In this document: positions 52,618-60,798 of the stretch, in pieces
Layout: each line of letters opens with the position of its first letter
Position numbering within the stretch: position 1 is the first letter of the stretch
Assembly: GCF_014653575.1 (NCBI RefSeq)
Contig: NZ_BNAQ01000001.1
Coordinates: 682,001-746,000, forward strand
Length of the DNA: 64,000 nt
DNA from: Sphingomonas glacialis
GTDB taxonomy: Bacteria; Pseudomonadota; Alphaproteobacteria; Sphingomonadales; Sphingomonadaceae
Direction: 5' to 3'
Notes under the pieces: model-generated
Database searches by the model: none
Told to the model about the DNA's origin: nothing
What the model saw: only the letters and a program-made list of their open reading frames with translations
Made by a program: the position numbers and the translations under genes

Positions 52618-53433
52618 ATGGCTCGACGCTTACTCTGGACGCTGCCGCTGCTGGCGACATTGGCGCCGGCCGCGCACGCGCAGACCAATGTGCCGGGCGA
52701 CCCCTATGCAGGCGATCCGGTCGGCATCGTGGCGCAACCATGTCGGCAACACCCCCGCCCGACCGACGGCGCCGGCTGGCAAGTATGGAACCTGCACATG
52801 CTGACGCGCGACTTCAGCCAGTCGTGCCGCTACGCCGCCGACAATAAAGCGCTCGCGGCCAGCCGGGCGCCGGTCCGCGTGGTCTTCATGGGCGATTCGA
52901 TCACCGACAATTGGATCCACTCCGACTCGGCGCTCTTCTCGGGCGGAGTAGTCGATCGCGGGATCAGCGGGCAGACGACGCCGCAGATGCTGGCGCGGTT
53001 CCGAGATGACGTGATCGCGCTGAAACCGCGGGCAGTGCACATTATGGCCGGCACCAACGACGTTGCCGGCAATACTGGTGCGGCGACGCTCGAGACAGTC
53101 GAGGGTAATATCGCCAGCATGGCCGAACTCGCGCGCGCACATGGCATCAAGGTGATTCTCGCCTCGATCCCGCCCGCCGCCGCCTTCCCGTGGAGCCCGT
53201 CGAAGCATCCGGTTCAGCAGATCGCCACGCTCAACGCCTGGCTGCGCGCCTACGCTAAGGCAAACGGCTTCGTGTACGTCGATTATTTCGCCGCGCTCGC
53301 AGCGCCCAACGGCGCCATGAAACCGGGCCTCGCCAGCGACGGCGTTCACCCGACGCCGCAAGGCTATGCCATCATGCACCCGCTTGCGCTCGCCTCGATC
53401 GCCACGACTCTGAGCAATCGAGGCAGCAAATGA
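52618..53433 (+). CDS. Second secreted SGNH/GDSL hydrolase
   Basis: A 271-residue esterase with a signal peptide (LLWTLPLLATLAPAAHA). The blocks are FMGDSITDNW, RGISGQTTP, MAGTNDVAG and DGVHPTPQGY. It is related to the first SGNH protein at 50758 (same block spacing), which suggests an old duplication. The ATG follows GGAGAGG. Its stop overlaps the fucosidase start (ATGA). Confidence 0.9.
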   Translation: MARRLLWTLPLLATLAPAAHAQTNVPGDPYAGDPVGIVAQPCRQHPRPTDGAGWQVWNLHMLTRDFSQSCRYAADNKALAASRAPVRVVFMGDSITDNWIHSDSALFSGGVVDRGISGQTTPQMLARFRDDVIALKPRAVHIMAGTNDVAGNTGAATLETVEGNIASMAELARAHGIKVILASIPPAAAFPWSPSKHPVQQIATLNAWLRAYAKANGFVYVDYFAALAAPNGAMKPGLASDGVHPTPQGYAIMHPLALASIATTLSNRGSK

Positions 53434-55058
53434 CCTTCTCCCGGCGCTCGATCCTTGCCGGCATGGCGGCGCTTCCGATGGCGCGCGGCGCGCTCGCTCA
53501 AAGCCCAATGGGGCTGGCGCGCGGACCGGTCCAGCCCAACTGGCCGTCGCTCGTCTCCAACTATCGATATCCCGACTGGTTTCGCGACGCCAAGCTTGGC
53601 CTGTGGGCGCACTGGGGCCCGCAATCGGTGCCCGAGCGAGGCGATTGGTACGGCCGCTTCCTGTATATGCAGGGCCACCCGATGTACGAGCATCACTGCA
53701 AGACCTACGGCCATCCGACCGTGGCGGGGATGAAGGACGTCCAGAACCTATGGACCGCCGAACGCTGGGATCCCGACGCGCTAATCGCACGCTACAAGAA
53801 GGTCGGCGCGCGCTATTTCATGGCGCTGGCCAACCATCACGACAACCTCGATTGTTTCGACAGCCGCTATCATGCGTGGAACTCGCTGCGCGTCGGGCCG
53901 AGGCGCGACGTGGTTGGCACCTGGGAGAAGGTGGCGCGCAAGGCGGGCCTCAAGTTCGGCGTGTCGAACCATTCGGCGCACAGCTGGCACTGGTATCAGA
54001 CCGGATATGGCTATGACCCGACCGGTCCGAATAAAGGCGAGCGCTACGATGCGTTCAAGCTGACCAAGGCGGATGGTCGCGGCCAATGGTGGGACGGGCT
54101 CGATCCACGCGAACTCTATACCGGCGGTCATATGGTGATGCCCGACGGGATCGACAACATTGCGGGCATGAACGCCTGGCACGACAAACATGACGGCCAG
54201 TGGATCGAGACCGGCCCGACCGACGATCCGGCCTATGTCACCCGCTGGCTGTTGCGCCAGACCGACCTGGTCGAAAAGTACAAGCCGGACCTGATCTATT
54301 TCGACAATTACGGCCTACCGTTCGGCCCGATCGGACTCGAAGCGGCGGCCGATTATTACAACCGCTCGATCCAATGGTCGGGCAAGATCGACGTCGCGCT
54401 GTTCGCCAAGCAGTTGAAGCCCAACGAGCGCTTCGGCGTGGTGCAGGATGTCGAGCGCGGTTTCACGGACCATCTGTGGGAGGAGCCGTGGCAGACTGAC
54501 ACGTGCCTCGGCGACTGGTTCTACAATGTCGCGCGGCTAAACGACAAAAGCTATAAGACCGCCGAACAGGTCACGCAGCGCCTGGCGGACGTCGTGTCGA
54601 AGAACGGCAATTTGCTGCTGTCGGTGCCGCAACCGGGGCATGGCGCGATTGACAGCGAGGAGGAGAAGATCCTCGACCGGCTGGGCGAATGGACCGCGAT
54701 CAACGACGAAGCGATCTTCGGTTCGCGCCCGTGGCGCAGCTATGGCGAGGGTCCGACGAAACTCACCCCCGGGATGCAGAACGAGGCGGGCGCTGGCGCG
54801 TTCACGCCACGCGACGTGCGCTTCACCACCAACAAGGGCGCGCTATACGTCCTGTTTCTCGGCTGGCCGAGCGGGACCGCCTCGGTCGCGTCGCTCGCGC
54901 GCGGACGCTTGGACGGCGTGATCGAATGCGCGACCTTGCTCGGCGGCGGGCCGGTGCCGTATCGCCAGGATGCGGCGGGGCTGCATTTCGATCTGCCGCG
55001 CAAGCCCGATGGCGGGTTCGTGCCGGTGATCCGGCTCGATGGGCGAGGGCTGGTATGA
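53430..55058 (+). CDS. GH29 alpha-L-fucosidase, Tat-exported
   Basis: Hydrolyses terminal alpha-L-fucose from glycans by a retaining mechanism. The 542-residue protein has a twin-arginine signal (TFSRRSILAGMAALPM). GH29 features are DWFRDAKLGLWAHWGPQSVP, FMALANHHDNLDCFDS, KFGVSNHSAHSWHWY and the likely nucleophile Asp292 in DLIYFDNYGLPF. It is predicted periplasmic. It sits between two esterases and the fucose symporter, with ATGA overlaps at both ends. Confidence 0.94.
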   Translation: MTFSRRSILAGMAALPMARGALAQSPMGLARGPVQPNWPSLVSNYRYPDWFRDAKLGLWAHWGPQSVPERGDWYGRFLYMQGHPMYEHHCKTYGHPTVAGMKDVQNLWTAERWDPDALIARYKKVGARYFMALANHHDNLDCFDSRYHAWNSLRVGPRRDVVGTWEKVARKAGLKFGVSNHSAHSWHWYQTGYGYDPTGPNKGERYDAFKLTKADGRGQWWDGLDPRELYTGGHMVMPDGIDNIAGMNAWHDKHDGQWIETGPTDDPAYVTRWLLRQTDLVEKYKPDLIYFDNYGLPFGPIGLEAAADYYNRSIQWSGKIDVALFAKQLKPNERFGVVQDVERGFTDHLWEEPWQTDTCLGDWFYNVARLNDKSYKTAEQVTQRLADVVSKNGNLLLSVPQPGHGAIDSEEEKILDRLGEWTAINDEAIFGSRPWRSYGEGPTKLTPGMQNEAGAGAFTPRDVRFTTNKGALYVLFLGWPSGTASVASLARGRLDGVIECATLLGGGPVPYRQDAAGLHFDLPRKPDGGFVPVIRLDGRGLV

Positions 55059-56296
55059 ACGCGCCCCTCGCACCGCCGCGCGGCATGAGCGCCGCGCGCG
55101 TCGTGCCGACAGTCCTGATTGTCGCTTTGTTCTTCCTGTGGGGCGTGGCGAACAATCTCAACGACGTGCTGATCACGCACTTCAAGGGTCTGTTCAGCCT
55201 GGGCGACTTCGGCGCCGGGCTGGTGCAATCCGCTTTCTATCTCGGCTATTTCTGCCTCGCGATTCCGGCGGCATTGTTCATGCGCGCTTATGGCTATCGC
55301 GCTGCGGTGCTGCTCGGGCTCGGGCTGTACGGCGCGGGAGCCTTGCTGTTCTGGCCGGCGGCGAGCGCGCTCAGCTATCCCGCGTTCCTCACCGCCTTGT
55401 TCGTCATCGCGAGCGGCCTCGCCTTTCTCGAAACCTCGGCCAATCCGCTAATAGCGCGGCTCGGCAGCGCGGCGACCGCATCGCGCCGGCTGAACTTTGC
55501 GCAGGCGTTCAATCCGCTCGGATCGATTACCGGGGTGCTGATCGGACGCGCCTTCATCCTGTCCGATGCGCCGCCGGGGATCGATCGCGCAGGCCAGGCC
55601 GCGGCGGTGCAGATCCCGTATCTGGTGATCGGGCTTGGCGTACTATTCTGGGCGTTGCTGATCCGGCTCGCCCCCTTCCCCGCGATCGCGACCGCGCCCG
55701 ATGCTGACGAGGGCGTGGGCGTTGCCGCGGACTTCGCTGAGCTGGCGCGCATGCCGCGCTTCCTGGTCGGCGTGCTCGCTCAGTTTTTCTATGTCGGCGC
55801 GCAAGTCGGCGTGTGGAGCTTCATGATCCGCTACACCATCGTCGCGCTTCCCGGCACGCCCGCGACGCAGGCGGCGGGCTATCTCACCGCCTCTCTGGTG
55901 GTGTTCATGGTCGGCCGCTTCGTCGGTGCCGGCCTGATGGGCCGAATTCGTCCGCTCCCGCTTTTATCGGTGTTCGCCGCGGCTGGTGCAGCCTGTTGCG
56001 GCTTCGCCGCGTTGGCCGGAGGCATGGCGGGCGTGGTTGCGCTGGTTGCCAGCAGCTTCTTCATGTCGATCATGTACCCGACGATCTTCGCCGAAGCGGT
56101 CGATGGTCTCGGCACGCGCACCAAGGCGGCTTCGGCCTTGCTCGTAATGGCGATCATCGGCGGCGCAGTGTTCCCGGCGGTGATGGGATCTGTGTCGGAT
56201 TCGACTGGCTCGATCGTGCGCGCGATGCTGGTGCCGGCGGTGTGCTTCCTTGTCGTCCTTTTGTTCGGCCTGTTTAGCGCGCGGCGGTCGGCATGA
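55055..56296 (+). CDS. fucP: FucP-like sugar:proton symporter (MFS)
   Basis: A 413-residue inner-membrane carrier with about 12 membrane segments. FucP-type landmarks are FFLWGVANNLNDVLITHFKG in helix 1, SAFYLGYFCLAIPAALFM, FLETSANPLIARLG and NFAQAFNPLGSITG. It imports L-fucose with a proton after the fucosidase releases it. The start ATG overlaps the fucosidase stop. Confidence 0.92.
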   Translation: MNAPLAPPRGMSAARVVPTVLIVALFFLWGVANNLNDVLITHFKGLFSLGDFGAGLVQSAFYLGYFCLAIPAALFMRAYGYRAAVLLGLGLYGAGALLFWPAASALSYPAFLTALFVIASGLAFLETSANPLIARLGSAATASRRLNFAQAFNPLGSITGVLIGRAFILSDAPPGIDRAGQAAAVQIPYLVIGLGVLFWALLIRLAPFPAIATAPDADEGVGVAADFAELARMPRFLVGVLAQFFYVGAQVGVWSFMIRYTIVALPGTPATQAAGYLTASLVVFMVGRFVGAGLMGRIRPLPLLSVFAAAGAACCGFAALAGGMAGVVALVASSFFMSIMYPTIFAEAVDGLGTRTKAASALLVMAIIGGAVFPAVMGSVSDSTGSIVRAMLVPAVCFLVVLLFGLFSARRSA

Positions 56297-57096
56297 TCGA
56301 CGCGCACGTCCATGTCTGGCGGATCGGCGCCAATGGCTGCACATGGCCGACCGCAGAGCTGACCGCAATCCATCGCGATTTCGACCTCGACGACTATCGC
56401 GCAATCGCGCGCGGAATCGACGGCGTGATCCTGGTGCAGAGCCAGGAAAACGCGATCGATACCGACTGGCTGCTCGACCTCGCGGCGCAGGACGCCTTTG
56501 TCGCGGGCGTCGTCGGATGGTGCGACCTGCATGCATCCAATGCGGCTGAGCGCATCACCGAACTCTCCGCCCGGCCCAAGCTGCGCGGGCTCCGGCCGAT
56601 GGTGCAGGATCGTGCGGCGGACTGGTATGACGACCCGGCGCTGGATGCCGCGTTCGCGGTGATGACGACGGCGGGGCTGGTGCTCGAAGCGCTCGTCCGC
56701 CCGCAGCATCTGCCGGCGCTCGCCCGGCTGGCGCAGCGTCATCCCGATTTGCGGATCGTCGTCGATCATGCCGGCAAGCCGGACCTAGGCGCGCTCGGTG
56801 CATGGAGCGAAGCGCTACGGACACTCGCGGCGTTTCCGAAAACATGGTGCAAGCTCTCGGGCCTGCTGAACGAGGTCGTCGCCGGCCAAGAGGATGCGCG
56901 CATCGCCGAGATCGTCGCCGCGGTGCAAGCGGCCTTTGGGCCCGATCGCATCCTATGGGGCAGCGACTGGCCGGTACTGCACCTCGCCGCCAGCCACGCC
57001 GAATGGCTCGCCAAGGCGCGCGACCTGGTTCCAGTCGTGCAACATCGGGCGGTGTTCCGCGAGACGGCTGCTTTCGTTTATGGATTAGCCGCATGA
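56293..57096 (+). CDS. L-fuconolactone hydrolase (amidohydrolase)
   Basis: A 267-residue amidohydrolase_2 protein that probably opens L-fucono-1,5-lactone. Metal and active-site landmarks are IDAHVHVW at the start, CKLSGL, and WGSDWPVLHL near the end, in which Asp is catalytic. Length and context match fuconolactonases. ATGA overlaps on both sides. Confidence 0.88.
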   Translation: MIDAHVHVWRIGANGCTWPTAELTAIHRDFDLDDYRAIARGIDGVILVQSQENAIDTDWLLDLAAQDAFVAGVVGWCDLHASNAAERITELSARPKLRGLRPMVQDRAADWYDDPALDAAFAVMTTAGLVLEALVRPQHLPALARLAQRHPDLRIVVDHAGKPDLGALGAWSEALRTLAAFPKTWCKLSGLLNEVVAGQEDARIAEIVAAVQAAFGPDRILWGSDWPVLHLAASHAEWLAKARDLVPVVQHRAVFRETAAFVYGLAA

Positions 57097-58064
57097 TCGC
57101 GCTTCCCACGCTCGGCATGGGCTGTGCCGGAATCGGCAATCTGTATCGCCCGGTCGACGATCGTGTCGCCGGCGAGACCGTTGCTGCAGCGCTGGCCGCG
57201 GGCATCGGCTATTTCGACGTCGCGCCACATTACGGCTTCGGCCTCGGCGAAACGCGCCTGGGCGCTGCGCTCGCCGAGCACGATCCACAGGCGCGCGCGC
57301 TGATTTCGACCAAGGTCGGCCGCTTGCTCGAGCCGACCGACAGTGACGCGGCAGAGCGCCATGGCTTCGTCGATGCGCCGCCCCTCGAGCCGGTGTTCGA
57401 CTATACGTACGATGCGGTGCTGCGCAGCATCGACGCCAGCCGGGCGCGGTTGCGGCGCGAGCGGATCGACCTGCTGTTCGCGCACGATCTGGGCGCGATG
57501 GTACACGGTAACGACGCTGCACGGCACATGGCCGACTTTCTCGCCGGCGGGTATCTCGCACTGCGCCGGTTGCGCGACGCGGGCGAGGTTGCCGGGATCG
57601 GCGTCGGGGTCAACGAGATCGCGGTGTGTCACGTGTTGCTCGACCGGGTCGAACTCGACGTCATCCTGCTTGCCGGGCGCTATACCCTGCTCGAACAGGA
57701 TGCGGCGGCGGCGCTGATCGAACGCTGCCGCGCGACTGGCACGCGGTTGGTGATCGGCGGACCCTATAATAGCGGCATCCTGGTCGAGGGCAGCCGCACC
57801 GCCAGCCACTTCGACTATGCGCCCCCGCCCGCCTCGGTCGTGGCGCGCGTCGCCGAGCTCGAGCGCGCGTGCGCGCGGTTCGACGTACCGCTTCCCGCCG
57901 CCGCGCTGCAATTCCCGCTGCGCGAGGCGGCGGTCGCCTGCGTGATTCCGGGTCTGGTCGGTGCGGAGCAGGTCGCCGCTACGCTGCAATATGCCGAATG
58001 GCCGATACCGGACGCATTGTGGGACGCCGTCGGCGTGCCCTCCCCACATGAGCACGCCGCATGA
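57093..58064 (+). CDS. Aldo/keto reductase, probable L-fucose dehydrogenase
   Basis: A 323-residue NAD(P)-dependent AKR that probably oxidises L-fucose to the lactone. The TIM-barrel landmarks are LPTLGMGCAGIGNLYRPV, GIGYFDVAPHYGFGLGETRL with the catalytic Tyr, ALISTKVGR and the cofactor-binding VIPGLVGAEQV. It belongs to the D-threo-aldose 1-dehydrogenase group by pattern. The substrate is assigned from context. Confidence 0.87.
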   Translation: MIALPTLGMGCAGIGNLYRPVDDRVAGETVAAALAAGIGYFDVAPHYGFGLGETRLGAALAEHDPQARALISTKVGRLLEPTDSDAAERHGFVDAPPLEPVFDYTYDAVLRSIDASRARLRRERIDLLFAHDLGAMVHGNDAARHMADFLAGGYLALRRLRDAGEVAGIGVGVNEIAVCHVLLDRVELDVILLAGRYTLLEQDAAAALIERCRATGTRLVIGGPYNSGILVEGSRTASHFDYAPPPASVVARVAELERACARFDVPLPAAALQFPLREAAVACVIPGLVGAEQVAATLQYAEWPIPDALWDAVGVPSPHEHAA

Positions 58065-58357
58065 GCGCGATCCTCCTCCACCCCGACGACAACATCCTCG
58101 TTGTCACCGCTGCCGTCGCGCCGGGCGATCTCGTCGCGATCGACGGTGCCCCGATCGCGATGCGGTCGCGCGTCGAAGTCGGGCACAAGATCGCGCGGGC
58201 AGCCCTGGTCGCAGGCGACACCGTAATCAAATACGGCGCGCCGATCGGATCGATTACCGCGCCTGCCGACCGGGGCGAACACGTTCACCTGCACAATATG
58301 AAGAGCGACTATATCGCGACGCACATGCGCGATACGCTCGAACGGAGCACATCATGA
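58061..58357 (+). CDS. UxaA-type dehydratase, small (SAF) subunit
   Basis: A 98-residue SAF-domain protein: LHPDDNILVVTAAVAPGDLV, GHKIARAALVAGDTVIKYG and GEHVHLHNMKSDY match the N-terminal domain of altronate dehydratase, made here as a separate chain. It pairs with the next gene, and together they probably dehydrate L-fuconate. ATGA overlaps on both sides. Confidence 0.88.
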   Translation: MSAILLHPDDNILVVTAAVAPGDLVAIDGAPIAMRSRVEVGHKIARAALVAGDTVIKYGAPIGSITAPADRGEHVHLHNMKSDYIATHMRDTLERSTS

Positions 58358-59556
58358 TTTCCGCCTGGGCTCGCGCCGATGGCCGCAAGGGCATCCGCAA
58401 CGTCATCGCCGTCGCCTATCTCGTCGAATGCGCACATCACGTGGCGCGCAAGATCGTCGATAAGACCGACGACCCCGACGTCCATCTGATCGGCTTTCCC
58501 GGCTGCTATCCCAATAGCTACGCCGACAAAGTGATGAAGGCGATCGCCACGCACCCGAATGTCGGCGGGCTGGTGATCCTGTCGCTCGGCTGTGAGAGCT
58601 TCAACCGCGAAGGCCTTGCCGCTGTAGTCAAAGCCAGCGGCCGTCCGGTCGAGACACTGGTGATCCAGGAGAATGGCGGCACCGCGGCGACGATCGCCGC
58701 AGGCATGGAAGCCGTCGCGCGCTCCAAGGCGATCGCCGATGCCGGCGCGCGCGTGGCGATGGCGCCGAGCGAACTGGTCATCGGCACGATCTGCGGCGGA
58801 TCGGACGGGACCAGCGGGATCACCGCCAACCCCGCGGTCGGCCGTGCGTTCGATCGCTTCGTCGCCGAGGGCGCGACCTGCATCTTCGAGGAGACCGGCG
58901 AACTGGTCGGCTGCGAGAACATCATCGCCGACCGTGCGCTCACTCCCGAGCTCGGCGCCGAACTCGTCGCCAGCATCGAGAAGGCCGAACGCTATTATAC
59001 CATCCTCGGCTTCGGCAGCTTCGCGCCGGGTAATGCCGAGGGCGGACTTACCACTCAGGAGGAAAAATCGATGGGCGCCTATTCCAAGTCGGGGAGCTCT
59101 CCGATTTCGGGGATCGTCAAACCCGGCGACCTGCCCCCCTCGCCCGGCCTGTATTTGCTTGACGTCGTTCCGGACGGCGAGCCGCGCTTCGGCTTCCCAA
59201 ACATCTCGGACAATGCCGAGATCGTCGAGCTGATCGCATGCGGCGCGCACATCAACCTATTCACCACCGGGCGCGGATCTGTGGTCGGATCGGCGATCTC
59301 GCCGGTCATCAAGATCTGCGCCAATCCCGAGACGGCGCGCAAACTGGCGGGAGATATGGACATCAATGCAGGACGCATTCTCGAGGGCAATGCGACAATC
59401 GGGGCCGTTGGCGACGAAATTTACGAACGCACTCTCGCGGTCGCGGGGGGCGAGCGCAGCGTGTCGGAAGAACTTGGCCACCGCGAATTCATCCTGACGT
59501 ACAAGACGTTCGAGCCAGTAGGCCCTGCCTGCTTGCCGCGGAGCCACGCAGCGTGA
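58354..59556 (+). CDS. UxaA-type dehydratase, large subunit (probable L-fuconate dehydratase)
   Basis: A 400-residue protein matching the C-terminal catalytic part of altronate/galactarate dehydratases: RADGRKGIRNVIAVAYLVEC, IGFPGCYPN, ICGGSDGTSGITANPAVG, and the Cys-rich segment FEETGELVGCEN. Family members use iron. In this cluster it would convert L-fuconate to 2-keto-3-deoxy-L-fuconate. Known fuconate dehydratases are usually of the enolase superfamily, so the type is unusual. The stop overlaps the next GTG start. Confidence 0.85.
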   Translation: MISAWARADGRKGIRNVIAVAYLVECAHHVARKIVDKTDDPDVHLIGFPGCYPNSYADKVMKAIATHPNVGGLVILSLGCESFNREGLAAVVKASGRPVETLVIQENGGTAATIAAGMEAVARSKAIADAGARVAMAPSELVIGTICGGSDGTSGITANPAVGRAFDRFVAEGATCIFEETGELVGCENIIADRALTPELGAELVASIEKAERYYTILGFGSFAPGNAEGGLTTQEEKSMGAYSKSGSSPISGIVKPGDLPPSPGLYLLDVVPDGEPRFGFPNISDNAEIVELIACGAHINLFTTGRGSVVGSAISPVIKICANPETARKLAGDMDINAGRILEGNATIGAVGDEIYERTLAVAGGERSVSEELGHREFILTYKTFEPVGPACLPRSHAA

Positions 59557-60281
59557 GCGGCCGTCTCAGCGGCAAGACCGTACTCGTCACGGCCGCCGGT
59601 CAGGGCATCGGTCGCGCATGTGCCGAGCTCTTCGTCGCCGAAGGAGCGCGCGTCATCGCGACGGACATCGATGCAGTGAAACTTGACGGTCTTGCCTGCG
59701 ACATGCTGGCGCTCGACGTGTGCGATCCGGCTGCGGTCGCGTCCATTCCGGCGCGGACCGGGCCGATCGACGTGCTGATGAACTGCGCGGGCGCTGTGTA
59801 TAGCGGCACGATCCTCGACTGCGACGAACAGGCCTGGTCTTTTTCTAACGACCTTAACGTCACTGCGATCTATCGCACGATCCGCGCCTATTTGCCGGGA
59901 ATGCTCACGGCCGGCGGCGGCAGCATCGTCAATGTCGCATCGGTCGCCAGTTCGATCAAGGGTGTGCCCAACCGCTTTGCGTACGGCGCGACCAAGGCGG
60001 CTGTGATCGGCCTGACCAAGGCGGTCGCGGCCGACTTCGTGGCGCAGGGCGTGCGCTGTAACGCGATCTGCCCGGGCACGGTCGATTCGCCCTCGCTGCA
60101 GCAGCGGCTGCGCGATACGGGGGATTACGAGCAGGCTCGCCGGGATTTCACCGCGCGCCAACCGATGGGACGGCTCGGCCGGCCCGAAGAGATTGCCGCG
60201 CTGGCGCTGTATCTGGCGAGCGACGAATCCGCCTTTACGACCGGCCAGGCGCATATCATCGATGGCGGCTGGATCAACTGA
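59553..60281 (+). CDS. SDR, probable 2-keto-3-deoxy-L-fuconate dehydrogenase
   Basis: A 242-residue short-chain dehydrogenase. The cofactor motif TAAGQGIG, NCAG, the active-site Tyr and Lys in YGATK, and the Ser in VNVASVASS are present. It would oxidise the 2-keto-3-deoxy acid at C4 with NAD. The GTG start overlaps the dehydratase stop (GTGA). Confidence 0.88.
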   Translation: MSGRLSGKTVLVTAAGQGIGRACAELFVAEGARVIATDIDAVKLDGLACDMLALDVCDPAAVASIPARTGPIDVLMNCAGAVYSGTILDCDEQAWSFSNDLNVTAIYRTIRAYLPGMLTAGGGSIVNVASVASSIKGVPNRFAYGATKAAVIGLTKAVAADFVAQGVRCNAICPGTVDSPSLQQRLRDTGDYEQARRDFTARQPMGRLGRPEEIAALALYLASDESAFTTGQAHIIDGGWIN

Positions 60282-60295
60282 AGAACGGCCTACGC

Positions 60296-60652
60296 ATGAC
60301 CGGTTCCGCGACGCAGGTGCTGTTGCTCGATCTGAAGGACGAGCCTGCGGCGATCGCAGCCTATGATGGCTGGCACGCGGCGGGCGCGGTGCCTGCTGCG
60401 GTCGTCGCCAGCATTCGTGCTGCGGGGATCCGCGACATGCGCATCTTCCGCGCCGGCGCCCGGTTGGTGATGCTGCTCGACACCGATGCCGGCTTCGATC
60501 CTGCCGCCAAGGCGGCGAGCGATTCGGCCGACCCCGAAATCCAGGCGTGGGAGCGGATGATGGACGGCTTCCAGCAACCGATTCCCGGCGGCGACCCGAC
60601 TGCGAAATGGACCGCCGCGACTCGGATTTTCGGACTTTCCGAACAGCCCTGA
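60296..60652 (+). CDS. RhaM-type (L-rhamnose/L-fucose) mutarotase
   Basis: A 118-residue ferredoxin-like-fold protein of the L-rhamnose mutarotase family. LDLKDEPAAIAAYDGWHAAG contains the active-site Tyr and His, and FRAGARLVMLLDTD and EIQAWERMMDGFQQP follow. It interconverts sugar anomers so that the dehydrogenase receives the right form. It is the last gene of the operon, with a 14-base gap. Confidence 0.88.
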   Translation: MTGSATQVLLLDLKDEPAAIAAYDGWHAAGAVPAAVVASIRAAGIRDMRIFRAGARLVMLLDTDAGFDPAAKAASDSADPEIQAWERMMDGFQQPIPGGDPTAKWTAATRIFGLSEQP

Positions 60653-60709
60653 CGACCGCCCGTCCCCGCGTCGCCGCTTGCAGCGCATATCCGTGTCACA
60701 AGCAAAAAT

Positions 60710-60749
60710 CCGCCCGAACGACAATGCCAAAGCGATGCCATCCGGGCGG
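60710..60749. terminator. Hairpin between convergent mutarotase and receptor genes
   Basis: ccgcccg (60710-60716) and cgggcgg (60743-60749) can pair around 26 bases. It lies between two converging genes and could end both transcripts. The loop is long and there is no T run. Confidence 0.3.
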
Positions 60750-60798
60750 TCAGGGGGAGGAAACGAGGGAGGGCCGCCCGTTGCCGGTTGATGTCAGA

